Shown here: piece by piece, positions 54,867 to 62,449 of the stretch
How positions within the stretch are numbered: the first letter of the stretch is position 1
Layout of the letters: every line of letters begins with the position of its first letter
Assembly: GCA_027488155.1 (NCBI GenBank)
Contig: JAIYCE010000021.1
Location: forward strand, 1-64,000
Reading direction: 5' to 3'
Source of the DNA: Hyphomicrobiales bacterium
GTDB lineage: Bacteria > Pseudomonadota > Alphaproteobacteria > Rhizobiales > Beijerinckiaceae
Length of the DNA stretch: 64,000 nt
The notes under the pieces: model-generated
The model's database searches: none
What the model was told of the DNA's origin: nothing
What the model saw: only the letters and a program-made list of their open reading frames with translations
Made by a program: the position numbers and the translations under genes

Positions 54867-55631
54867 TCACTGTCCGGCAAAGCCGTCGACACACCGTGCC
54901 AGTGCGCGGGCGGAGGCGTCTAGCAAACGCTCGCCCTTTTCAGCACTGGATTTCGCCGCGTCGCCAATCACACCCGTGTCGGTCATTGCTTTGAACCCAC
55001 GCCAGACCTGAAACGCCGGACTGAGAACCCGCGTGGCGCTGTTGGTCGCACTCGTCTCGCCGCCCTTGGCCTCATGAAAACGCGCCGGGTCGGCAAGCTC
55101 GGGGGCAAGCGCCAGCATCATCGAGGTTTCCGCTTCGCAGGCATGCAGCACTGTCGTTTGGTCTTCAAGCGCAGCGGCGATGGCGTCGGGGTCAAGCAAC
55201 CAATAGGTGCCGATGCCGACCGATTGGCCCAGCGAACGGGCGAGGTCAGCCGACATCGCATTGAGCGCGGAAATGTTGCCGCCATGCCCATTGCAAATCA
55301 CGATGTGCTTGAAACCGGCCCGCATAATCGAACGGCAGATCTCTTCGATGACGGTCTTGTAGGTCGGCAGCGTCAGTGTGAAGGAGCCGCCAAACTCCAT
55401 GTGATGTTCCGCCAGACCGATCCAAAGCGTGGGAGCAACCACGGTCGGCCCTTTTGTGAGGTGTGCGGCGCGGCGACAGACTTCGCCGCACAAAAGTGTG
55501 TCGACGCCTGTGGCGAGGTGGGGGCCATGCTGTTCCGTCGAGGCGACGGGAAGAATCACCACGGCGCCTTCAGCCGCGCGACGGCGCAGCGATTCAGCAG
55601 TGGAACGGGCCCATAGAACATCGTTTTGCAT
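54867..55631 (-). CDS. Creatininase family amidohydrolase
   Basis: The 254-residue protein has the creatininase/formamide-hydrolase metal site: STEQHGPHLATGVDTLL (E, H, D ligands near 33-47), VICNGHGGN near 117, and the Glu in HACEAETSMML near 164. Family members open cyclic amides (creatinine) or hydrolyse formamides. It is first in the operon and 122 bp from the next gene, so it may have its own ribosome entry but share the transcript. Ring-opening of a cyclic ureide or lactam is a reasonable guess; the true substrate is not known. Confidence 0.88.
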   Translation of the reverse strand: MQNDVLWARSTAESLRRRAAEGAVVILPVASTEQHGPHLATGVDTLLCGEVCRRAAHLTKGPTVVAPTLWIGLAEHHMEFGGSFTLTLPTYKTVIEEICRSIMRAGFKHIVICNGHGGNISALNAMSADLARSLGQSVGIGTYWLLDPDAIAAALEDQTTVLHACEAETSMMLALAPELADPARFHEAKGGETSATNSATRVLSPAFQVWRGFKAMTDTGVIGDAAKSSAEKGERLLDASARALARCVDGFAGQ

Positions 55632-55678
55632 CGGCTAACTCCCTTGTTAGGGAGAGCGTGCCAGTTTCGTCGGGGGCG

Positions 55679-56077
55679 TCAACTTTGCTTTGCCGCATGG
55701 CGGCGCGCCAGCCATGCAGAGAGGCGAGGCCTGACGGGCAGGAAAGCCCGATAGCCGCGTTCTAGCAGAGGCAGGATGCCGGGCACGCGTGCGATCTGTC
55801 CGGCCCAACGCCAGCCGGCCAGCCGGTCCCAGATGGTCGCAAAGGCGGCTGCTCCGGAGATCAGCGTTCCATCGGCCTTGCGGATATGGAAGCGTTGCAA
55901 GGCCTGTTCGCGTGACAGGTCTGGCCCGGTCTCAGCCATGGGGTCGCTGACATCAATCCAAGCGAAGTTGTCGGCCCCGGGCCGGGCGCGGTAATGGGCG
56001 ATCTCGGCGCGGCATAGGGGGCAAGCGCCATCGAAATAGACGCAGGCGCGCGGGGGTTGGTCCTGATGGGCGTTCAT
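55679..56077 (-). CDS. DUF393 (DCC family) thiol-disulfide protein
   Basis: The start at 56077 ([17 protein letters not shown]) is the natural family start; the longer antisense frame over the DapA-like gene is a shadow. The 132-residue protein has [10 protein letters not shown] (DGxCxxCxxE) near residue 16, the thioredoxin-like motif of DCC proteins, and a basic C-terminal helix. Function is unknown; a thiol-disulfide or membrane-associated role is proposed for the family. It is 47 bp from the creatininase gene start and divergent from the DapA-like gene. Confidence 0.87.
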   Translation of the reverse strand: MNAHQDQPPRACVYFDGACPLCRAEIAHYRARPGADNFAWIDVSDPMAETGPDLSREQALQRFHIRKADGTLISGAAAFATIWDRLAGWRWAGQIARVPGILPLLERGYRAFLPVRPRLSAWLARRHAAKQS

Positions 56078-56206
56078 TGGCTTTCTACGGGCGAGATCGC
56101 CAACCGGATGTGCCCCATCCGATCCCTCACTGAGGCGGCCTTGACTCGGGGCAGGTTGCCGGGCTGTGATATATCTCAGAGCGCAACCCGAACCTAAGCG
56201 AATGCC

Positions 56207-57151
56207 ATGAACGCCGAATTTTTCAAGGGTACGATCCCCGCCTTGATGACCCCTTGCGATGCCAAGGGAACTCCCGATTTCAAGGCTCTGGCCCGGACGG
56301 GGCGCAGCCTCATCGATGCGGGCATGTCGGCCGTGGTCTATGCAGGCTCGATGGGCGATTGGCCGCTCCTGACGGATGAGCAGCGCATGGAAGGTGTGGA
56401 GGCTTTGGTCGGCGCCGGTGTGCCGGTGGTCGTCGGCACCGGAGCCCAGAATCCCAAGCGCGCCATGGCCTTGGCAGCCCACGCTAAGAAAGCCGGTGCC
56501 AAGGGCCTTATGGTCATCCCGCGTGTGCTGTCGCGCGGCTCCTCGGTCGCGGCCCAGCGGGCGCATTTCGAAGGCGTGCTTGAGGCGGCGGTCGATCTCC
56601 CCGCTGTCATCTACAACAGCCCTTATTATGGCTATGAAACGAAGGCTGATCTCTTCTTCGAACTCAACGCCAAATATCGCCACCTCGTTGGCTTCAAGGA
56701 ATTCGGCGGCGCGGCATCGCTGCGCTATGCGGCTGAACATATCACCAGCCGCGATCCGTCCATCATGCTGCTCGTCGGTGTCGATACGCAGGTGTTCCAT
56801 GGCTATGTGAATTGCGGTGCAGTCGGCGCCATTACCGGGATCGGCAATGCGCTGCCGAAGGAGACGCTGCATCTCATCAGCCTGTGCCAGAAGGCAGCGG
56901 CGGGCGATCCGGTCGCAATGCGCCATGCGCAAGAACTTGAGCGTGCGCTCGGTGTGCTCTCATCCTTCGACGAGGGCGTCGATCTTGTGCTTTATTACAA
57001 ATATCTCATGGTGCTTGAAGGTCATGACGAATATCGTCTGCATATCAATCCAAACGCACAGCTTTCCGAAAGCCAAAAGAATCATCTGACGGCGCAGCAT
57101 GCCTTGTTCAAGACTTGGTACAAGGCATGGTCGGCCAAGCTGACGGGTTGA
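56207..57151 (+). CDS. Dihydrodipicolinate synthase-like aldolase/lyase
   Basis: The 314-residue protein has the DapA/NAL TIM barrel. The Schiff-base lysine is in LVGFKEFGG near 163 and the catalytic Tyr in VIYNSPYYG near 138, so the pyruvate-type chemistry is intact. The motif that binds the keto-acid carboxylate, GTTGE in DapA, reads GSMGDW here, pointing to a substrate other than pyruvate plus aspartate semialdehyde. It might cleave or deaminate a keto acid in the neighbouring catabolic region. A terminator follows it. Confidence 0.87.
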   Translation: MNAEFFKGTIPALMTPCDAKGTPDFKALARTGRSLIDAGMSAVVYAGSMGDWPLLTDEQRMEGVEALVGAGVPVVVGTGAQNPKRAMALAAHAKKAGAKGLMVIPRVLSRGSSVAAQRAHFEGVLEAAVDLPAVIYNSPYYGYETKADLFFELNAKYRHLVGFKEFGGAASLRYAAEHITSRDPSIMLLVGVDTQVFHGYVNCGAVGAITGIGNALPKETLHLISLCQKAAAGDPVAMRHAQELERALGVLSSFDEGVDLVLYYKYLMVLEGHDEYRLHINPNAQLSESQKNHLTAQHALFKTWYKAWSAKLTG

Positions 57152-57175
57152 GCTTTCCAACGTTATGAAATCTCG

Positions 57176-57206
57176 GGCCGCTTGCCGCACGGTAGGCGGC
57201 CTTTTT
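57176..57206 (+). terminator. Intrinsic terminator after the DapA-like gene
   Basis: GGCCGCTTGCC/GGTAGGCGGCC stem (11 bp with two G-U pairs), GCAC loop, then T5. Confidence 0.75.
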
Positions 57207-57273
57207 CTTGATCCATTTGCCATCGTTCTTGCCCCGTGTCACAGCTTGGTGGGTTATGTGTGGAGTTGCTGCG

Positions 57274-58515
57274 ATGAAAGCCGGATTGTGGATTGTCGTG
57301 TCATGTTTTTTGGCTGCGGGGCTTGCCCTCATGCCGATTGCTGAGGCGCAAACGCCCATACCCAGCGAAGCAACCTATGAGCTGATCGGCACTTACGATC
57401 TGCAGCGGCTGGAGCAGATCGGCAATGCCGATCTTCGGGATTTCATGGCATCATCGACGATGCCGACGGAGTTCATCGGCAAATTGGCCAAGCCGAAATA
57501 CAAAGTGAAACTCTACCGCGTGATTTATCCATCAGTCGTGCCGGAGCGCGAGAATTTCCCGACACGCGCATCGGGGCTCGTCGCGATTCCGGATAGCGGC
57601 ACTAGCACCATGCCGCTTGTCTCCTATCAGCACGGCACCGTGTTCGATCGCTCCTATGTTCCGAGCAATCCGGACGCATCGATGGAAACGCGCATCATGC
57701 TGCTGCAATTTGCAGCGCAGGGTTATATCGTCATTGGTGCGGATTATTTCGGGCGCGGGCAATCGACGCTGCCGGATTCCTATCTCGTTCGCGACAGTAC
57801 GCAACAAGCTGGTGTTGATCTTTACATTGCTGCACGCGATTTTCTTAAGTCACAGAAAATCTCTGTGAGCCATTTATTTGTCAGCGGCTGGTCGCAGGGC
57901 GGCTGGGTCACGATGCAATATCTTTACAAGCTGCAATCGCTCGGTGTGAAAGTGTCCGCTGCAGCGGTGGCCAGCGCACCTGTCGATGTCTTTCTCACCA
58001 TGAATCGTTGGCTGAGTAATCCGCAACCAGTCGATGCCGTTTATCTACCCGGTGTTGTGGCGATTCAGTTGCAGGCACAAGAATTCTATCATCGGCAACA
58101 GGGCCTACTCGAAGCGGCGGTGAAGCCAGAATATGTCCAAGCTGCGCGTGACCTTTACACAGGGCGGAGCGATTTCGAAACCTTCTTCAAAAAAACGCCC
58201 CCCAAGCTTGCCGACTTCATCAAGCCTGAATTTGCACAATCGGGCTTTGTTGGTCTGACGCCGTATTGGCAGGTGTTGCAGACCAATCAGGCATATCGCT
58301 GGCGCTCGAATGTACCGACACGCGTCTATTGGGGTGGGACGGATGAGGTTACACCAAAGTCCATCGCGTTCCTGCCAGAAACGGTGCAGTCGCTTCTGGG
58401 CGGCGCAGCGGTGACGACGGTCGATGCCGGTGCAAAAGCCGATCACCGCGCCATCTATGTGTATGGTGCCATCGATCAAAAGGCATGGTTCGACCGGCTC
58501 GCTGGCCGAAACTAA
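57274..58515 (+). CDS. Secreted alpha/beta hydrolase (lipase/esterase-like)
   Basis: The ATG at 57274 has GGAG 8 nt upstream. The 413-residue product has a signal peptide (VVSCFLAAGLALMPIAEAQ, cut near 26) and an alpha/beta hydrolase core: the oxyanion region SYQHGTVFDRS near 126, ADYFGRGQS near 168, nucleophile Ser in SGWSQGGW (GxSxG) near 205, Asp in TRVYWGGTDEVTP near 353 and His in KADHRAIYV near 389. It looks like a secreted esterase or peptide/poly-ester hydrolase; substrate unknown. It is alone between two terminators and convergent with the SDR gene. Confidence 0.83.
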   Translation: MKAGLWIVVSCFLAAGLALMPIAEAQTPIPSEATYELIGTYDLQRLEQIGNADLRDFMASSTMPTEFIGKLAKPKYKVKLYRVIYPSVVPERENFPTRASGLVAIPDSGTSTMPLVSYQHGTVFDRSYVPSNPDASMETRIMLLQFAAQGYIVIGADYFGRGQSTLPDSYLVRDSTQQAGVDLYIAARDFLKSQKISVSHLFVSGWSQGGWVTMQYLYKLQSLGVKVSAAAVASAPVDVFLTMNRWLSNPQPVDAVYLPGVVAIQLQAQEFYHRQQGLLEAAVKPEYVQAARDLYTGRSDFETFFKKTPPKLADFIKPEFAQSGFVGLTPYWQVLQTNQAYRWRSNVPTRVYWGGTDEVTPKSIAFLPETVQSLLGGAAVTTVDAGAKADHRAIYVYGAIDQKAWFDRLAGRN

Positions 58516-58577
58516 CCGATACAACCGAGATGGAAAAAACCATCTCGTTCTTGAACGATCTTGTCGTCAGGGCTGGC

Positions 58578-59354
58578 TCAGCCGAGCATCCTCGTATCGC
58601 CGTCAACGGAAATGGCTTGACCGGAAATCGTTTTGCCACGCGGGCTGGCGATGAACACGATTTGATCGGCGATCTGTTGCGGCGTCACATAATCCTTGAT
58701 CGATGTGAAGGAGAAGGCGGCTGCTTCTGTGTCCTTGAAGCTCATGCCGCGCTGTTGCGCGCGCGCTTCGAGCACGCGACGTTGGCGATCGCCTGCGACA
58801 AGGCCGGGCAGGATCGCGTTGACGCGGATATTGTTTTCGCCGAGTTCGATGGCGAGCGATTTGGTGAAGCCGATGACCCCCCATTTGGCTGCGGCGTAGG
58901 GCGTGCGCATCGCAAAGCCAAATTTTCCAGCTGCTGATGAGAGGTTGACGATCGAAGGGTTGGTGCTCTTACGCAGATGCTGCACGGCGAGACGGGCGCA
59001 GTTGAACTGGCTCGTCAGGCAGACTGCGATGCAACGCTCCCAATCGTCGGGATTAATCGCTTCGACGCGGCCGGTGGGGCCAGCAATGCCGGCATTGTTG
59101 ACGAGGCAATCGAGTCCGCCGAGTTCATTCACCGCGGCGTCGAAGAATTTCTCGACCTGCGCACGGTCCGCCACATCGCAATAATGAGCCTTTAACAACG
59201 GGTCGGATGTTGTCAGCGCGGCCAGCGCATCGCGATCGACATCGCACACAACGACTTGCGCTCCCTCGCGCACGAAGGCGCGCGCGATTTCGAGGCCGAT
59301 GCCACCTGCGCCTGCGGTGACAATGATTTTTTGGCCCTTCAATTCCATATCCAT
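58578..59354 (-). CDS. Short-chain dehydrogenase/reductase
   Basis: The 258-residue protein has a Rossmann fold with TAGAGGIGLEIARAF (NAD(P)-binding, about 13-27), CDVADRAQV, NNAGIAG near 86, catalytic Ser in NLSSAAGKFG and the YxxxK pair in YAAAKWGVIG near 153. The acidic CDVDRD after beta-2 favours NAD over NADP. It starts nine bases after the GntR regulator gene ends, so the two form one transcript; such pairs often act in sugar-acid or amino-acid breakdown. Substrate unknown. Confidence 0.92.
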   Translation of the reverse strand: MDMELKGQKIIVTAGAGGIGLEIARAFVREGAQVVVCDVDRDALAALTTSDPLLKAHYCDVADRAQVEKFFDAAVNELGGLDCLVNNAGIAGPTGRVEAINPDDWERCIAVCLTSQFNCARLAVQHLRKSTNPSIVNLSSAAGKFGFAMRTPYAAAKWGVIGFTKSLAIELGENNIRVNAILPGLVAGDRQRRVLEARAQQRGMSFKDTEAAAFSFTSIKDYVTPQQIADQIVFIASPRGKTISGQAISVDGDTRMLG

Positions 59355-59363
59355 GTTGAACTC

Positions 59364-60062
59364 CTATTCGGGCAGATGGCCCTGCGAAATGATGAAATCG
59401 GCGGCGCCCTGAATATCCTGTTCGACCGCAGCGCGGGCACGATCAGGGTCTGATTTTGCCAAGGCGTCGATGAGGTCGGCGTGGAAGATAACGGCGCGCG
59501 TATGTTTGAGCCGGTCGGGATTAGCGCGAAAATCAAGATTGATCACAGGCCCTGCCTTCAGCCAGAGCGAGCGGATCATCTCCGCGAGTTGCGGCGAGCA
59601 TGCGGCCTCGTATACGGCAAAATGCAGCGCCTGATTATACGCAACGGCGGCCGCAAGATCGGGTTTGCGTTTCTGTGTTTCCTTACGGAAGGCTTCTTCC
59701 AGTTCGGCAATGCGTTCGATATCCGCATTATCACGCGACGCAGCGGCACGTGCAGCGGCATGGCCTTCGACAACAATGCGTGCCGCGGTGAGATCGACGA
59801 ACCGCGTCGCACTCATCATTGGCACGCGGATCGCCCGGTTTGGCGTTACCTCCAGCGCATTATCAGCGACAAGGCGGGTCACTGCTTCGCGGATAGGCAT
59901 CATCGAGACACCGAGTGCCTCCGCCGTCGAACGCAACGACATGCGCTCTCCCGGCGCCAGGCGGCCAGCGATCAGCAGATCCGCAATTTGGCGATAGGCC
60001 CGATCCCCAAGCGTCATCCGCTCGAGCGGTTCCATTTCGGTGGTGGGCAGTCTGGCGTTCAT
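59364..60062 (-). CDS. GntR-family (FadR/FCD type) regulator
   Basis: The 232-residue protein has an N-terminal winged helix-turn-helix (about 20-85; RMSLRSTAEALGVSMMPIREAVTRLVADNAL) and a C-terminal FCD helical effector domain (about 95-220, with Asp/His metal ligands likely in HFAVYEAACS). It shares a transcript with the SDR gene and is divergent from the Liv-type binding-protein gene, so it is a good candidate to regulate both. Effector unknown, but such FCD regulators often sense organic acids. Confidence 0.93.
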   Translation of the reverse strand: MNARLPTTEMEPLERMTLGDRAYRQIADLLIAGRLAPGERMSLRSTAEALGVSMMPIREAVTRLVADNALEVTPNRAIRVPMMSATRFVDLTAARIVVEGHAAARAAASRDNADIERIAELEEAFRKETQKRKPDLAAAVAYNQALHFAVYEAACSPQLAEMIRSLWLKAGPVINLDFRANPDRLKHTRAVIFHADLIDALAKSDPDRARAAVEQDIQGAADFIISQGHLPE

Positions 60063-60228
60063 CGGTCAGGGGTGCGGCTTCGAGTGGGCTTTACAATCGC
60101 GAAGGGCTGCGACAGACTGATTGTGATCACAGATCACGGCTGGCCGTCAACGCCCACGATGAAGGAGCGGTCGGCAGCCGAGAGGAAACGATTAACCCGC
60201 TACGGCGGACCATAGGGAGAGTGAACGC

Positions 60229-61482
60229 ATGTCTCATCATGATGAAGTGTCACGTCGTGGCCTACTCAAGGGCGCAGCCGGCATGGCTTTGCTCGCAGGT
60301 ATCGGCGCACCGGCCATTGTCCGCGCGCAAACGGATGCCATTCGTATCGGCCATTTGACGCCGCGCACTGGCTTTTTGGGTCCGCTCGGTGAATACGCCG
60401 TGATGGCGATCGATCTCGCTGCTGAAGAAATCAATGCTGGCGGCGGTGTCATGGGTCGCAAGATCGAACTTCTGAAAGAAGACTCGGTCAATCCGCAGAC
60501 CGCGTCGACAAAAGCTGAGCGTATGTTCGAGCGCGACAATGTGACCTGCATCTTGGGCGAAATCTCGTCGGCCTCGTGCCTAACGATCGCGCAGGTCGCA
60601 CAGCGCAACAAGAAGATCTTCATCAATACTGGCGGTAATTCCGACGCGCTGCGCGGCAATGACTGCAAAAAGTACATGTTCCACGTCGAGGCGCAGAACT
60701 CGATGTATGTGAAGTCAGTCGGGCGCTCCTTCCTGCGCGATGGGCTTGTGAACGGCAAGAACTGGTATTCGCTGACGGCGGATTACGCGTTCGGTCACGA
60801 TCTGCTCAAGGTCGCGAAACGCTTCATGGAAGGCAATGGCGGCAAGTTCGCCGGTGACGATCTCATTCCGACTGATGCGACAGACTTCTCGTCTTATCTC
60901 CTGAAGATTCGCAATGCGAAGCCTGATCTCGTCGTACTCAACCTAGCCGGCAACCAGATCACGAACTTCCTGAAGCAATATGCGGAATTCGGTCTGAAAT
61001 TCCCGGTCGGCGGCTTCGGCTTCGACACGGCACTCGCATGGGCCGCCGGTAAGGGCAATTTCGTCGGCACATGGCCTGTTGTGTGGCATCACCTCATCGA
61101 TACAGCGGGATCGAAGGCTTTCGTCGCAGCGTTCACCAAGAAGTATGGCAAGCCGCCGGAAAATCAGGCTTGGGGCGACTACATGGCGCTGAAGATCATG
61201 GCGCAATCGATGAACGAGCTGAAGACAACGGATTCGACCAAGATCGTCGAGCATCTCGAAAAGGGTGCAAAGTTCGATATCCTCAAGACGCGTGAAGGTT
61301 ATTTCCGTGCACAGGATCATCAGCTGATGCAGGAAATGTATGCCATCACGGCACTTCCGGCCGATCAGATTAAGAATCAGTGGGATATCTTCACATCTTC
61401 GGCAGCGGTCCCGGGACCCAATGAAAGCCTTGAAGTGATTGCTTCGACCAAGGACGAAGCGACCTGCAATTTCGGATCTTAA
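60229..61482 (+). CDS. Liv-type ABC transporter substrate-binding protein
   Basis: The 417-residue protein begins with a twin-arginine signal (VSRRGLLKGAAGMALLAG) that would export it folded, then a type I periplasmic binding fold of the LivK/amide-urea group (IRIGHLTPRTGFLGPLGEYA from about 37). The divergent GntR gene and the following livH and livM-livG genes form a complete importer. The ligand is not given by sequence; branched-chain amino acids, urea, amides or small organic acids are all known for the family. A strong hairpin follows, which usually keeps the binding protein more abundant than the permease. Confidence 0.92.
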   Translation: MSHHDEVSRRGLLKGAAGMALLAGIGAPAIVRAQTDAIRIGHLTPRTGFLGPLGEYAVMAIDLAAEEINAGGGVMGRKIELLKEDSVNPQTASTKAERMFERDNVTCILGEISSASCLTIAQVAQRNKKIFINTGGNSDALRGNDCKKYMFHVEAQNSMYVKSVGRSFLRDGLVNGKNWYSLTADYAFGHDLLKVAKRFMEGNGGKFAGDDLIPTDATDFSSYLLKIRNAKPDLVVLNLAGNQITNFLKQYAEFGLKFPVGGFGFDTALAWAAGKGNFVGTWPVVWHHLIDTAGSKAFVAAFTKKYGKPPENQAWGDYMALKIMAQSMNELKTTDSTKIVEHLEKGAKFDILKTREGYFRAQDHQLMQEMYAITALPADQIKNQWDIFTSSAAVPGPNESLEVIASTKDEATCNFGS

Positions 61483-61494
61483 GGTCTGAATCTT

Positions 61495-61523
61495 GGCCCC
61501 CGCCATTCGGGCGGGGGCCTTTT
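61495..61523 (+). terminator. Hairpin-T tract between the binding protein and permease genes
   Basis: GGCCCCCGC/GCGGGGGCC stem (9 bp), 7-nt loop, then TTTTCC, inside an operon; typical of partial termination. Confidence 0.7.
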
Positions 61524-61557
61524 CCTTTCTATCAGCGAAGAATTCAACGGGGCCTCG

Positions 61558-62436
61558 ATGTCCACGATGCTTTTTGCGCAGCAAATCCTCAATGGATTGC
61601 TCGACGGTGTGTATTACCTACTCATCGCTCTCGGTCTGTCGTTGATCTTTTCTTTAGGGGGGATCGTCAATCTCGCGCATGGCGCGTTTTTCGCGATCGG
61701 TGCTTATCTTACACTCGTGATTTCGCCTTATGTCGGCTTTGGCGGCTCTTTGGTGCTTTCGCCTGTCGCCGTCGCCTTGTTCGGCATTCTGATCGAACGA
61801 TTCTTATTCAGGCGTTTCTACCGATCAGACCCGATCCTATCCTTATTGCTTACCTTCGGCCTCGCCATGGTGGCTGAGCAGGCGTTGCGCATGATTTTCG
61901 GTGCACCGCCGCTGTCTTATTCCATTCCGCCCTGGTTGCGGGGCCAAGTCTTCATCGGCGATTTCGTCTACTCCTTCTATCGCACCGTGCTGCTCGGCGT
62001 TGCAGCCAGTTGCGTGCTGGCGCTGTGGTTCCTGTTGCACAAAACAGCCTTTGGCCGTGTGGTGCGCGCCGGGGTGCAAAACCCCGACATGGTTGGCGCA
62101 TTAGGCATTTCGCTTGAGCCTTACATGGCAACAGTGGCGGCCATCGGCATTGGTCTTGCTGGCCTTGCAGGCGTGTTGCTGGCACCGATCTATTCGGTTC
62201 ATCCGGCCATGGGTGCTGAAATTATCACGCCGGCTTTCGTTGTCGTCGTCATCGGTGGGCTTGGATCTTTCTGGGGCGTCGTTGTCGCTGCGTTGCTGGT
62301 GGGCTTAGTCAAGGGTTTGATGATCGCGATCGGCTATTCGGCAGCGTCGACGGCTGCGATTTATCTGCTGATGCTGATTGTTCTCCTCGTGCGGCCACGC
62401 GGGCTGTTCGGCGAACGCATCACACGGTTCGAGTGA
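61558..62436 (+). CDS. livH: Liv-type ABC transporter permease (LivH)
   Basis: The 292-residue integral membrane protein has eight predicted helices and the LivH signature LIALGLSLIFSLGGIVNLAHGAF near 20-42, and GLGSFWGVVVAALLVGLVKGL near 238. It forms half of the transmembrane pore of a Liv-type importer. The next gene, a fused permease-ATPase, starts 13 bases after its stop. Substrate follows from the binding protein and is unknown. Confidence 0.93.
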   Translation: MSTMLFAQQILNGLLDGVYYLLIALGLSLIFSLGGIVNLAHGAFFAIGAYLTLVISPYVGFGGSLVLSPVAVALFGILIERFLFRRFYRSDPILSLLLTFGLAMVAEQALRMIFGAPPLSYSIPPWLRGQVFIGDFVYSFYRTVLLGVAASCVLALWFLLHKTAFGRVVRAGVQNPDMVGALGISLEPYMATVAAIGIGLAGLAGVLLAPIYSVHPAMGAEIITPAFVVVVIGGLGSFWGVVVAALLVGLVKGLMIAIGYSAASTAAIYLLMLIVLLVRPRGLFGERITRFE

Positions 62437-62449
62437 GGGAGAACGATCC

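Noticed and set aside
56078..56932. Upstream extension of the DUF393 frame across the DapA-like gene
   Set aside because: The real DUF393 start is at 56077; the extension is antisense to conserved DapA sequence.
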